A stretch of DNA of 64,000 bases from an uncultured Alteromonadaceae bacterium (GCA_947503265.1 CANNDC010000002.1:62001-126000); one strand, 5' to 3'; shown: positions 54,592 to 62,729, counted from the stretch's first letter. The notes: a model not told the origin generated them from the sequence alone. Numbers and translations: made by a program.

Positions 54592-57240
54592 ATGGACCGA
54601 CCTGCTAATAAGTTCCTTTTTTCTCCGCTCACGATGGCTGTGGCTGCAGGCTTGTTTTTTCAAGCGCTTCCTGCACACGCGCAATCAGATGAAGAAGAGC
54701 CGATAGAGGAAGTTGTAGCGACCGGTACCCGCCTAAAAGGTACCGCCACTGCAGTATTGCAAGAACGTAAAAATCAAGCTTTTGTGGCTGATATCTTGGG
54801 AGCAGAGCAAATCTCGCGAACTGGCGACAGTGATGCGGCCTCCGCATTGAGGCGTGTAACTGGTCTAACTTTGGTAGATGGCAAATTTATCTATGTCCGA
54901 GGCCTAGGTGAGCGATATTCTTCGACGCAGCTAAACGGTGCAGTTGTACCTACGCCCGATCCGACTCGAAACGTTATACCCCTTGATTTATTCCCTGCTG
55001 ACATTATCGAAAGCTTATCAGTTCAAAAATCTTATTCACCTTCTATGCCGGCATCCTTTGGCGGTGGTAACGTGGATATTCGTTTAAAAACCATTCCAAG
55101 CGAATTAGTGTTTAATGTATCGGGCAGTTTGGGTTACAACACTGAAAACAGTAACAACGGTCTAGATTATGCCGGTGGTAGTAATGACTGGTATGGAAGG
55201 GATGATGGCACACGTGCCGCACCTCAAGCTATTCAACAGCGCTGGGAACAAAAGCAATTTTTGGATGATCTCGACCAAGCCACCGCTATTGATTTGTTTT
55301 CTCAGGTTAATCGTAACTATGGGCCAGAACAAACCAGTATCAATCCCGATATTGGTCTTAATCTGACCACGGGTAATAACTACGATTTGAATGAAGATTG
55401 GCGTGTTGGGTTCTTATTCACCACTGGCTACGAGCGCGAAACATTAGTCACTGAGCGTTACGAACTGCAACAAGCCGATAGAGTACAAGATAGTATCGTT
55501 TTAGCACGATTTTTTGATGATATCGTTGCGACTGAATACAATGTTAAATGGTCTAGCTTATTAAATCTGGGAATCGACTACAATCGTAACCACAGAGTGG
55601 ACTACAGCCTCATTGTCTTGAATGACACTAGAGATGAAATTCAAGAGCGTTTCGGGAACTCAGAAAACCTGACTGTGGCTGAAGGCGTCAGAATTCGCGA
55701 TATTCAGGTTGAGTACGAAGAGCGTTCTTTGTATACCAATCAAATTAAAGGGATTCATACGTTTCCAGAGTTGAACTTCCTTGGTTTTGATTGGAAATAC
55801 TCAGTCGGTCGTTCCGCTAGATATGCCCCTGGCAACATGGAAGCTCGATTTATTATTGAAGACGCCAATGAAGATGGAATCTTTGATGCTCAAAACGAGA
55901 TCGCACTTTTGGATGCGCAAACTGCGGGTCGCTTTTCATACCAAAATCTAAATGACAGACTTGAAAACTTTGGTTACAACGTGACTTACCCTTTCATGAT
56001 CGATAAGTGGGAAATGGAATTTAAGTTTGGTGCTGATTTCGTGACCAAGTCACGTACAGCTGAAAACCGCCGTTTTGATGTTAATACTTTGGCATTTGAA
56101 GACCGTTCGCTGTTGGTAGGTAACAATTTTGGGGCTATCTTAAATGATGCCGTTTTGGCCGGTGATAATTTTAACGAACGTGCTATCGTTCGTGATACCA
56201 CTATCGCTGGTGATGACTATGTAGCGGGCCAAAAAATCGATGCTTATTACGTTGAAGCAGATTTCTTCTTTGATAATAAATGGCGTTTTACTGGCGGTTT
56301 CCGTTGGGAAGATTTCAGACAAGTGGTCGCGCCTCTCGATCCGCGCACCAATCAGTTTGATTTACCAGACGAAGCGGACCGTTCTCAGTTGGCTTTCGCC
56401 GAAAGTGATTTTTATCCAGCAGTCGCAATAACTTATTTTCTGAGTGATGCTACCCAATTTAGAGCAAGTGTCGGTCAAACCGTGGTACGTCCCGATTTGC
56501 GTGAAGTGTCTTCGTCTACCTTTATTGATCCGCTCACGGACTTTCCAATTGCGGGTACGCCAGGATTATCTACCACATCAATAACCAACTATGACCTGCG
56601 CTGGGAATGGTATCGTGAAGCGGGTAACAACCTGTCTGTCGGCTTGTTCTACAAATACATGCAAAACCCCATCGAATCGGTTCAGTCTCCTGCACAAGAT
56701 GGCCCACCTTTAATTCGTATTGCGAATGCCGAATCGGGTGAAGTTTATGGTGTAGAAGTAGAGTTTCTGCAAGGGCTAGACATTTTGGGTGACGGTATTT
56801 GGAAAAATTTGTTTACCTCAGGAAATATCACCATCAGTGATTCTGAGATAACCTTAGATCGTCAGAACATCGTTGAACAAACAGGTGTTTCAGCCGCGAT
56901 AACCAATACAACGAGGCGCTTAACGGGGCACTCAGAGTATGTTTTAAATCTGCAAATGGGCTATGATTCCGATAACGGTGAACATTCAGCTTCATTGGTT
57001 TACAACGTATTCGGTGAGCGTATTTTGATACCGGGAATAGATGGATTGGGTGATAACTTTGAAAAGCCATTCCATTCTTTGGATATGGTTTACAAGTATT
57101 ATCCTGATTTCAGAACTACAGTTTCTTTCAAGTTGAAGAATATGTTAAATGAATCTCGTAGCATTGAGTTTGAAGATGTGGTTTTGCGCTCCGAAACGCG
57201 CGGAACAGAGGTCAGTCTGTCTGTAAAATACGATTTCTAA
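54592..57240 (+). CDS. TonB-dependent outer-membrane receptor
   Basis: 882 residues from the ATG at 54592 (AGAGG 6 nt upstream); signal peptide ends AHAQ. A TonB-box-like segment (IEEVVATGTRLKG) is followed by the plug domain (GDSDAASALRRVTGLTLVDG; YVRGLGERYSSTQLNGAVVP; SFGGGNVDIRLKT) and a beta-barrel ending in SLSVKYDF with terminal Phe. It takes up a substrate across the outer membrane with TonB-ExbB-ExbD energy. The neighbouring phoBR/pstS genes suggest a phosphorus-containing ligand, which is inference. No N-terminal STN domain, so no transmembrane signalling. Confidence 0.93.
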   Translation: MDRPANKFLFSPLTMAVAAGLFFQALPAHAQSDEEEPIEEVVATGTRLKGTATAVLQERKNQAFVADILGAEQISRTGDSDAASALRRVTGLTLVDGKFIYVRGLGERYSSTQLNGAVVPTPDPTRNVIPLDLFPADIIESLSVQKSYSPSMPASFGGGNVDIRLKTIPSELVFNVSGSLGYNTENSNNGLDYAGGSNDWYGRDDGTRAAPQAIQQRWEQKQFLDDLDQATAIDLFSQVNRNYGPEQTSINPDIGLNLTTGNNYDLNEDWRVGFLFTTGYERETLVTERYELQQADRVQDSIVLARFFDDIVATEYNVKWSSLLNLGIDYNRNHRVDYSLIVLNDTRDEIQERFGNSENLTVAEGVRIRDIQVEYEERSLYTNQIKGIHTFPELNFLGFDWKYSVGRSARYAPGNMEARFIIEDANEDGIFDAQNEIALLDAQTAGRFSYQNLNDRLENFGYNVTYPFMIDKWEMEFKFGADFVTKSRTAENRRFDVNTLAFEDRSLLVGNNFGAILNDAVLAGDNFNERAIVRDTTIAGDDYVAGQKIDAYYVEADFFFDNKWRFTGGFRWEDFRQVVAPLDPRTNQFDLPDEADRSQLAFAESDFYPAVAITYFLSDATQFRASVGQTVVRPDLREVSSSTFIDPLTDFPIAGTPGLSTTSITNYDLRWEWYREAGNNLSVGLFYKYMQNPIESVQSPAQDGPPLIRIANAESGEVYGVEVEFLQGLDILGDGIWKNLFTSGNITISDSEITLDRQNIVEQTGVSAAITNTTRRLTGHSEYVLNLQMGYDSDNGEHSASLVYNVFGERILIPGIDGLGDNFEKPFHSLDMVYKYYPDFRTTVSFKLKNMLNESRSIEFEDVVLRSETRGTEVSLSVKYDF

Positions 57241-57255
57241 GTTGACTACTGATTG

Positions 57256-57303
57256 AAAAGCCGACTTTATGGGTCACTTCATTTAGTCGGCTTTTTTGTT
57301 TTT
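57256..57303 (+). terminator. Terminator after the receptor gene
   Basis: 10-bp stem AAAAGCCGAC/GTCGGCTTTT with a 20-nt loop and a T-run (TTTTTTGTTTTT), 15 nt after the stop. The arsenate reductase gene starts 20 nt later, so it may depend on readthrough. Confidence 0.85.
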
Positions 57304-57323
57304 CAAATTACTAAGGAAGAGTT

Positions 57324-57782
57324 ATGCTAAAAATTCTCTATATCTGTACTCACAATCGATGCCGTAGCATTCTCTCAGAAGCCATTACTAATCATATGGG
57401 TGGCGGGAAAATCATTGCTAAGAGCGCTGGCAGTCAACCTGTTGGTGAGGTGCATCCACTGTCGATTAAATATCTGAAAGAAGCCAGAATTCCAACTAAA
57501 GGACTAAAAAGTCAATCGTGGGATGAATTAGAAAGTTTCGAACCCGATCTAGTTATTACCGTTTGTGATTCAGCAGCAAAAGAAACCTGCCCAGTTTGGT
57601 TTGGCAAATCGGAACAAATTCACTGGGGGTTAGCTGATCCGTCAAAAGTGGAAGGCAGCTCAGATGAAATAGCGGATGCTTTTACAGCTTGTATCAAGCA
57701 AATATCTCAACGTGTCCAATTTATGCTTGAACAGGATATTAAAGATTTAAAAAATCTAGCTGATTTGATTCGGCAGGCGTGA
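57324..57782 (+). CDS. arsC: Arsenate reductase ArsC, LMW-phosphatase type
   Basis: 152 residues. The P-loop CTHNRCRS (CX5R-S, residues 8-15) and SAGSQPVGEVHPLSIKYLKE, VITVCDSAAKETCPVW and HWGLADPSKVEG match the glutathione/glutaredoxin- or thioredoxin-linked ArsC of the low-molecular-weight tyrosine phosphatase fold. The Cys at 8 and the pair near 82 and 89 are the redox residues. No arsB/acr3 or arsR nearby; its place beside a phosphate-uptake cluster fits handling of arsenate that enters with phosphate. AAGGAAGAG ribosome binding site. Confidence 0.9.
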   Translation: MLKILYICTHNRCRSILSEAITNHMGGGKIIAKSAGSQPVGEVHPLSIKYLKEARIPTKGLKSQSWDELESFEPDLVITVCDSAAKETCPVWFGKSEQIHWGLADPSKVEGSSDEIADAFTACIKQISQRVQFMLEQDIKDLKNLADLIRQA

Positions 57783-57870
57783 TCCGACAGGCTTTGCCCA
57801 GTGTCAATTGAGAATCACCGTATCCAGACTAAATCCATGGAAAAGCTGCAGTCTGAAGACCAATCGCTAA

Positions 57871-58857
57871 TTAAGGAATAACGCCCGATGCCCAATGAAG
57901 TGTATTTAGCACAAATTGTTTCCAATCATAAGGTGTAGTGTTCATTCCCAAAGATTGAAAAGTTCCATCTTTCGCATTGAAATTCATTGCTGTGAAGCCA
58001 TTGGAGTCCGCAAAAGCTATTACTTTACCCTTACCAATATTACCCGCCAATGCCTGTGAATTTCCCATGCCAACAGGTTTGACACCGGTCGCATGCTCTC
58101 TGTTTTCGGCAGTTGCCGATAGTCGAAATAGATTGTCGTAACCTTCGCCGGAAAGCGAGCTGCCACCAAAGTTGATAACGCTATCTATAGATTCGCTCTC
58201 GTTCCTGCCATTGACTATGGGATGCTTATGGTCGAGCAGGCCGTTTTCCCGTGAGAAAACAATCCAGCCCTCAGAGCCGAGATTCCTATCATAGTGCGTT
58301 GGATCGGCAATCGTACCAATACTAGATTCGATCCCAAAGCGGTTCAATAATGGATTGATAGCTTGGTCAAAAGGTGCATGCTCGCTGAAAACAAGCAATG
58401 AACCGCCCTTCTCAACCCAGTCGTATAATGCTTCAATTTCTGCTGCGGTGAATGTCGTTTCAGTTGTCACTTCGGTTTTGGTGGTAAATGCAAAGGGAAG
58501 CGCTGTAATGATCATGACGATGTCGTACTCAGACAAGTACTCTGTAGTGAAGGATTTTGCGCCAATTACTGTCCGGTATCCGTCTGCATTTGCTAATTTT
58601 ACGAAAGGCGCAATGAATCCCTCTTGAACATGAAAGTTGTGATGAGCACTATCCAAGAGAATAACGGGTCCCTGATCGAAGGCATAGACGGGGTTCTTTA
58701 CGGAAGAGTCAAACTTGGGATCATTTGACATAGGCCATTCTGTAGATTGTACACTTGGAATCAACAGCATAAAAACGCTTGTACTGATTGCAATCAATTT
58801 TATGAAATAACTAATGGTAACGCTTAATTGAACTTTGATTCCTTTGCAGAGATTCAT
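57871..58857 (-). CDS. DUF4350 secreted protein
   Basis: 328 residues from the ATG at 58857, chosen because AAGG lies 5 nt upstream and a signal/anchor segment follows (LIAISTSVFMLLIPSVQS). The frame stays open 250 nt further upstream, but that stretch is basic and low in family resemblance. The body, GPVILLDSAHHNFH, YDIVMIITALPFAF, LYDWVEKGGSLLVFSEHAPF and GKGKVIAFADSNGFTAMN, fits DUF4350/glutamine-amidotransferase-like periplasmic domains. Function unknown. Divergent from the PL14-like lipoprotein. Confidence 0.7.
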   Translation of the reverse strand: MNLCKGIKVQLSVTISYFIKLIAISTSVFMLLIPSVQSTEWPMSNDPKFDSSVKNPVYAFDQGPVILLDSAHHNFHVQEGFIAPFVKLANADGYRTVIGAKSFTTEYLSEYDIVMIITALPFAFTTKTEVTTETTFTAAEIEALYDWVEKGGSLLVFSEHAPFDQAINPLLNRFGIESSIGTIADPTHYDRNLGSEGWIVFSRENGLLDHKHPIVNGRNESESIDSVINFGGSSLSGEGYDNLFRLSATAENREHATGVKPVGMGNSQALAGNIGKGKVIAFADSNGFTAMNFNAKDGTFQSLGMNTTPYDWKQFVLNTLHWASGVIP

Positions 58858-59111
58858 CATGACCTTGGTACTTTGTATGCTGACTACGCAATAGGATAAC
58901 AGCAGAAAACAACAGCGACTATTGACTCCGACCCCTTTTTTAGAGTTATACCTTCGAAATATGCTTGTCACCACCTTGGTCACACAAGTGTTTAACAATC
59001 TGAATAACTGGATCTTGAAGCTATATATTCGTTTCCAGTGCCTAAAGGTGCTGTATCCAGAATCGTTTAGGGGGTAGTATTTTCTTTCCGCTTTTTTAAT
59101 GAGTATCAAAA

Positions 59112-59993
59112 ATGCATCTATACACTTTTATAGTTGACCTCTTTAACAACAAGGCAACTAACCAAAACCCTAGCCCTTGCACTAAATACGCTTCAAAACG
59201 TAAGCTCAGAACGCTTCTCATTGCAAGCGTTTTAACGTTTTTAGGGGCTTGTGGCTTGCTACAGCCTGTATCAACTCATGATACCAATGCGGTTTTTCAT
59301 ACTCAATTTGCAAAGCTAAAACCAGGGCCTTTAGTTAATGAAGATATGCTCAAAGCCTATCCAATGCTCGAAGAAACGCGTATGTATGACCGTGCAACTA
59401 TTTTGCAAGACGGTGACAAAACGGTGCTGGCGGTTGACTACCCGAAAGGGTCGTTTGGCTCACGCAAAGGAGGCTCTCAGTTTTTAGTTAATCTACCGCC
59501 AAAAAACAGCTATACCCTAGACTATTCGCTCAAGTTTACTGAAGGTTTTGACTTTAGATTAGGAGGTAAATTACCCGGGCTAACCAGTGGTGGCAGCAAA
59601 TGGACAGGAGGTAATCGACCATTAAATGGTGAAGGCTTCAGCGCCCGTTTAATGTGGCGTAAAGACGGCGCCGCCGAACTGTATTTATATTACCTCGACA
59701 TGCAAGGTAAGTGGGGCGAGTCGATTCGTTTTGAGAATTTAAATTTTGAACACGACAAATGGTACAAGATCCGTCAAAAAATCATCTTAAATAATCCCGA
59801 TAAAAGCAACGCAGAATTGTATATTTGGATTAATGATGAGCTAGTGTTAGAAAAGCAGAACTTTCGACTGCGTAACGACGATAAGCTGCAAATAGATTCA
59901 CTGTATTTTTCGACATTTCATGGAGGAGGCTCAGCTAAATGGGGCCCCCACAACGATTCCACAGCCTATTTTGGTGACTTGATCGTTAACTAA
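59112..59993 (+). CDS. Polysaccharide lyase family 14-like lipoprotein
   Basis: 293 residues. The signal has an unusually long basic N-region (about 30 residues) before LLIASVLTFLGACG, lipobox LGAC. The mature beta-jelly-roll shows YPKGSFGSRKGGSQFLV, LKFTEGFDFRLGGKLPGLTS, GFSARLMWRKDGAAELYLYY, KWYKIRQKIILN and DSLYFSTFHGGG, resembling PL14 alginate/glucuronan lyases. Beta-elimination of uronic-acid polysaccharide at the cell surface is plausible for a marine bacterium. No other alginate genes in the window. Assignment by motif memory. Confidence 0.65.
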   Translation: MHLYTFIVDLFNNKATNQNPSPCTKYASKRKLRTLLIASVLTFLGACGLLQPVSTHDTNAVFHTQFAKLKPGPLVNEDMLKAYPMLEETRMYDRATILQDGDKTVLAVDYPKGSFGSRKGGSQFLVNLPPKNSYTLDYSLKFTEGFDFRLGGKLPGLTSGGSKWTGGNRPLNGEGFSARLMWRKDGAAELYLYYLDMQGKWGESIRFENLNFEHDKWYKIRQKIILNNPDKSNAELYIWINDELVLEKQNFRLRNDDKLQIDSLYFSTFHGGGSAKWGPHNDSTAYFGDLIVN

Positions 59994-60004
59994 ACTAAAG
60001 CCAG

Positions 60005-60142
60005 TTAAAACGGTAAAAAGTTGTACGCATATTCAAGTTCGGTGCGGGTTACATTGGCTACACCAAAATTGATTAAGCCGATGCGTGCAATTAGTTTTTG
60101 CATCTGCGCTTCCGAAGTCACGCCAGGTTTTTTGCGTTGTTT
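60005..60142 (-). pseudogene. C-terminal gene remnant
   Basis: A 45-codon minus-strand frame bounded by a TGA and ending in TAA. It reads KKPGVTSEAQMQKLIARIGL, then INFGVANVTRTELEYAYNFL, then PF, like the natural C-terminus of a folded protein, but it has no start codon in a sensible place and no upstream body. It probably is the stump of a gene cut when the adjoining cassette region was formed. I do not recognise the parent family. Confidence 0.45.
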
Positions 60143-60187
60143 TCAATAAAAATCGACAGATGTATTCGAACCACAATAAATTGACTT

Positions 60188-60194
60188 GTTAGTC
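60188..60194. other. attC-like half site at the array edge
   Basis: GTTAGTC followed by GCC, the same core found inverted at 60807 and 62050. It marks the left boundary of the relBE cassette. A possible promoter for relB overlaps it (TTGACT at 60181, TAACCT at 60204, 17-nt spacer). Confidence 0.4.
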
Positions 60195-60240
60195 GCCCTT
60201 GCATAACCTGTCAGTACAAATGTAATCACAAGGTAGGTTT

Positions 60241-60519
60241 ATGGATACACGAATTCAATTCAGAATAGATGAAGAAGTCAAAAAGCTAGCTCAACAAATG
60301 GCAGAGAGCCAAGGGCGAACGATAAGTGATGCGTGTAGAGAACTGACGGAGCAATTGGCCGAGCAACAACGCCTTAAATCATCTCACGATTCTTGGTTAA
60401 CGGAGCAGGTTAATCAGGCGTTTGAAAAGATGGAAGCTGGGAAATCTAAATTTGTAGCTCATGAAGCAGCAAAGACATCAATGGCGAAAAGAAAAGCAAA
60501 AATTAGACTACGGGATTAA
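60241..60519 (+). CDS. RelB/DinJ-type antitoxin, ribbon-helix-helix
   Basis: 92 residues. The N-terminal MDTRIQFRIDEEVKKLAQQM, then AESQGRTISDACRELTEQLA, is a ribbon-helix-helix DNA-binding domain; the charged C-terminal half should wrap the toxin. It would neutralise the downstream RelE/ParE toxin and autorepress. The stop shares one base with the toxin start (TAATG). AGGTAGG ribosome binding site. It is the only plus-strand pair in the cassette region, with its own promoter, as expected for a toxin-antitoxin cassette. Confidence 0.85.
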   Translation: MDTRIQFRIDEEVKKLAQQMAESQGRTISDACRELTEQLAEQQRLKSSHDSWLTEQVNQAFEKMEAGKSKFVAHEAAKTSMAKRKAKIRLRD

Positions 60520-60797
60520 TGGTGATTTATTGGGAAGAGCAATCTCTAATTGACCGAGAAAAGATATTTGAATTTCTATATGAGTTTAATCCCATGGCGG
60601 CAGAAGCAACCGACGAAACAATTGAAAAAAAAGTAGAAAGCTTATTGTTTCAACCAGAGAAGGGAGTAGAGCGAGATGGCATAAATGGGCGTTTATTAAT
60701 AATTCCAGATATATCAATGATTGTGTCATATTACCTTGATGGAAAAAATATAAGGGTAGTGAGGGTGCTTCATACAAAGCAGAAGTTTCCAGAATGA
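60519..60797 (+). CDS. RelE/ParE family toxin
   Basis: 92 residues. IYWEEQSLIDREKIFEFLYE, then AAEATDETIEKKVESLLFQP, GVERDGINGRLLIIPDISMI and the C-terminal NIRVVRVLHTKQKFPE give the RelE/ParE fold with the typical strand-ending VLHTKQ motif. Closer to ParE-like sequences in the R-V-LH-K-FP ending; whether it cleaves mRNA or poisons gyrase cannot be decided by eye. Co-translated with the antitoxin. Confidence 0.85.
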   Translation: MVIYWEEQSLIDREKIFEFLYEFNPMAAEATDETIEKKVESLLFQPEKGVERDGINGRLLIIPDISMIVSYYLDGKNIRVVRVLHTKQKFPE

Positions 60798-60806
60798 GGT
60801 TTCGGC

Positions 60807-60905
60807 GACTAACGCCCTAAATAAACGACACAAACTTGCGGGCTAAAATCAGCGAGGCACGAGCCCAGCCAACGAGTTGGGGGCCGGTTGATTGGATTGT
60901 AAGGT
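60807..60905. other. attC-like recombination site 1
   Basis: Ends GACTAAC (60807-60813) and GTAAGGT (60899-60905, one change from GTTAGGT). Inside, GGGCT (60840) pairs with AGCCC (60862) and AACT (60833) with AGTT (60875), giving an imperfect hairpin. It separates the relBE pair from the next cassette. Confidence 0.6.
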
Positions 60906-60909
60906 GGCA

Positions 60910-61290
60910 TTATGCAGGTTTTCCTAGGTAGGTGCACCCCTGCTTGTGTCCCTCAATTATATTGTGAACTTCTAAAATGGTGATACTGCCATTTTTGTTT
61001 TTTATCGTCATTTCAACGTGTAAAACTGCTGCTTGCATATCATCTAGAGCCTTTTTAATAGATCCATCGTTAATATAAAGATGATGTTTTTCTGAGCACC
61101 TATAAAAAGCATTGGACACATAATAACCTTCAATCCAATGAATGCCCTTTGGAATTTTGTGAACAACATCGTTTACTCGATTGTTCTTAATTTGCTCAAG
61201 CAATTCTTCCAAAGTAGATGCGCTTTTTTCCTGAGAAAAAACTGCTACTGAATGGACAAGTAGCAAAAAGACGAAGATAAACTTATCCAT
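60910..61290 (-). CDS. Small secreted hypothetical protein
   Basis: 126 residues with a signal peptide (MDKFIFVFLLLVHSVAVFSQ). Mature part is about 106 residues with two cysteines (RCSEKHH and GCTYLG) that may form a disulfide. It has helix-then-strand character (ALDDMQAAVLHVEMTIKNKN, GSITILEVHNIIEGHKQG). No family recognised. The gene fills the space between two attC-like sites, ending 4 nt from site 1 and starting 5 nt from site 2, so it is a single-gene cassette. Confidence 0.65.
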   Translation of the reverse strand: MDKFIFVFLLLVHSVAVFSQEKSASTLEELLEQIKNNRVNDVVHKIPKGIHWIEGYYVSNAFYRCSEKHHLYINDGSIKKALDDMQAAVLHVEMTIKNKNGSITILEVHNIIEGHKQGCTYLGKPA

Positions 61291-61295
61291 TTGGC

Positions 61296-61364
61296 ACCTA
61301 ACGCCCGCTTAATGTGTGCCACGAAGTGCTGTCGCAGCGTAGCGTATTAAACCGTTTGTCATGC
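61296..61364. other. attC-like recombination site 2
   Basis: Starts with ACCTAAC, an exact RYYYAAC core, and ends with GTCATGC (one change from GTTATGC). CGCTTAAT at the left pairs imperfectly with ATTAAACCG at the right around a short central stem. 69 bp long. Confidence 0.65.
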
Positions 61365-61367
61365 GCT

Positions 61368-62030
61368 TTAAGCCCATTTAATGCTCTTTGGTAATTCAAA
61401 ACTACTGTACTCCATGTGAATAATTCGACGAGAAGAGGGGCTTGTTGCCTTGCTCGAAGAATGAATTAATAGCGGATGCATTAAAAGTGCATCGCCTGCT
61501 TTAGCTTTGCAAACCGTTTCCAACTTGTTATCTGCGTATTTCGATATCTCCTGCTGTGACAACACTCCAAGTAAGTGACTACCCGAGATAACTTTAAGAC
61601 AACCATTACTGGAATCAGCGTCATCCAAATGTAGTCTGATCGTAAGCATTTTATTATATGCTTCTGTCGGAGGTTGGGCATGAATCACATTGTTCTTAAC
61701 TGACCAATTTGACCAATCGGGACAATCAATCTTATCGGACACTGCGGTTGTCTTATCTTTATGCCAGCTCACTAGCCAATTTTGAGCTTCAGTCTTATTG
61801 AAGTAAATCGCTCTTGCCAATATCGGGCAACCTCCAATGTAAGACTTAACGAAATCTAATATATGAGCAGATTCAACATAGGCTCGAAGTCTTTCGGAAA
61901 ATCGTTCTATACTTCTAACGGCGCCAGAGCGATTATCGTTGGGAAGTTCTGAAACAGCGTCTTTCAAGCTCACTAGCTCGGTTGAGTCAGCGAAGTATTC
62001 GATCTTTTCAAATCCATCATCAGCGTACAA
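61368..62030 (-). CDS. Phytanoyl-CoA dioxygenase (PhyH) family oxygenase
   Basis: 220 residues from a TTG start. The iron triad is visible as HKDKT (HxD, about residue 90) and HPLLIHSS (about 185), with an Arg in SSRRIIHMEY for 2-oxoglutarate. NGCLKVISGSHLLGVLS is a typical PhyH segment. Such enzymes hydroxylate varied small molecules; substrate unknown. The start is doubtful: an ATG at 62046 in another frame reads MRDLAFVR before a stop exactly where this frame continues DDGFEK, which looks like a one-base frameshift in the natural N-terminus. Single-gene cassette. Confidence 0.75.
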   Translation of the reverse strand: MYADDGFEKIEYFADSTELVSLKDAVSELPNDNRSGAVRSIERFSERLRAYVESAHILDFVKSYIGGCPILARAIYFNKTEAQNWLVSWHKDKTTAVSDKIDCPDWSNWSVKNNVIHAQPPTEAYNKMLTIRLHLDDADSSNGCLKVISGSHLLGVLSQQEISKYADNKLETVCKAKAGDALLMHPLLIHSSSKATSPSSRRIIHMEYSSFELPKSIKWA

Positions 62031-62049
62031 AAGCTAAATCCCTCATGGC

Positions 62050-62117
62050 GACTAACACTTCAATAAGCGGTTTTGTTGCGATCTTCCACAAAATCCGTCT
62101 CAATTGTTTTGTTAATT
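62050..62117. other. attC-like recombination site 3
   Basis: Ends GACTAAC and GTTAATT. Inside, TTTTGT pairs with ACAAAA, and the left arm AACACTTCAATAAGCGG is matched imperfectly by the complement of the right arm. 68 bp. Confidence 0.55.
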
Positions 62118-62130
62118 TTACTATTATATG

Positions 62131-62394
62131 TCAATAATGATAACGACAAGAAATTACGACTATTGACTCGCTCTCAACTGCATAAACTAAACGATTAGTA
62201 TCATCAATTCTTCGCGACCAAAAACCAGTTAGATTTTCCTTGAGGGGTTCTGGCTTTCCAATCCCATCAAAAGGTGAGCGCTTAATATCCATTACAAGTT
62301 TATTTATTCGTTTAAGCGTCTTCTTGTCTTGGGTTTGCCAATGCAAATAGTCTTTCCAAGATTCGTCAGTCCATGACAACAACCTTTTAGTCAT
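62131..62394 (-). CDS. yoeB: Txe/YoeB family toxin
   Basis: 87 residues, usual YoeB size. SWTDESWKDYLHWQTQDKKT, then LKRINKLVMDIKRSPFDGIG, KPEPLKENLTGFWSRRIDDT, NRLVYAV and the C-terminal CRYHY carry the conserved Glu, Arg and terminal His-Tyr residues used for ribosome-dependent mRNA cleavage. Its start overlaps the antitoxin gene by 8 nt. Intact. Confidence 0.93.
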   Translation of the reverse strand: MTKRLLSWTDESWKDYLHWQTQDKKTLKRINKLVMDIKRSPFDGIGKPEPLKENLTGFWSRRIDDTNRLVYAVESESIVVISCRYHY

Positions 62395-62641
62395 CTATCA
62401 AATCGCTCTGTGTATATTCGCCCTTTTTGTATTGGGAGATAGACTTTGCTAAGTGCGCTGCATTAGCAGGTGATTTGAGTAAATAGACTGTTTCCATCAA
62501 ACTATTGTAATAGTCGAGTGACATAACGACAGCATCTTCCGAGTCCCTTCTTGTAATTATTGTAGTATCTGCGTCATTGACCACATTATCTAGAACCGAC
62601 TTCAACCCATTTCGGGCTTCCGTAAAAGATACAACTCTCAT
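62387..62641 (-). CDS. yefM: YefM/Phd family antitoxin
   Basis: 84 residues. The N-terminal Phd/YefM fold (VVSFTEARNGLKSVLDNVVN, TTIITRRDSEDAVVMSLDYY) binds the operator, and the tail (NAAHLAKSISQYKKGEYTQS) should neutralise YoeB. AGGAGG lies ahead of the ATG. Upstream are two TGTACA operator cores, the motif recognised by YefM-YoeB in E. coli. Confidence 0.93.
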   Translation of the reverse strand: MRVVSFTEARNGLKSVLDNVVNDADTTIITRRDSEDAVVMSLDYYNSLMETVYLLKSPANAAHLAKSISQYKKGEYTQSDLIDD

Positions 62642-62653
62642 AAAACCTCCTCA

Positions 62654-62715
62654 TGTACAGGTTATAAGACAAGTTTAGCTGATAGGTTCTAAGTTGTACA
62701 GTTTAGAAGACAAGT
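62654..62715 (-). promoter_or_regulatory. Paired YefM-type operators with TGTACA cores
   Basis: Two TGTACA palindromes (62654-62659, 62695-62700), each the start of a 21-bp direct repeat (TGTACAGGTTATAAGACAAGT and TGTACAGTTTAGAAGACAAGT, 18 of 21 identical), 41 bp apart. TGTACA is the known core of the E. coli yefM-yoeB operators. One copy abuts the yefM ribosome binding site, the other lies near the expected promoter. Confidence 0.7.
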
Positions 62716-62729
62716 GATCCTTGATTGAA

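Noticed and set aside
58858..59109. 83-codon upstream extension of the DUF4350 gene
   Set aside because: Basic, low-complexity residues without resemblance to the family; the ATG at 58857 has a ribosome binding site and signal peptide.
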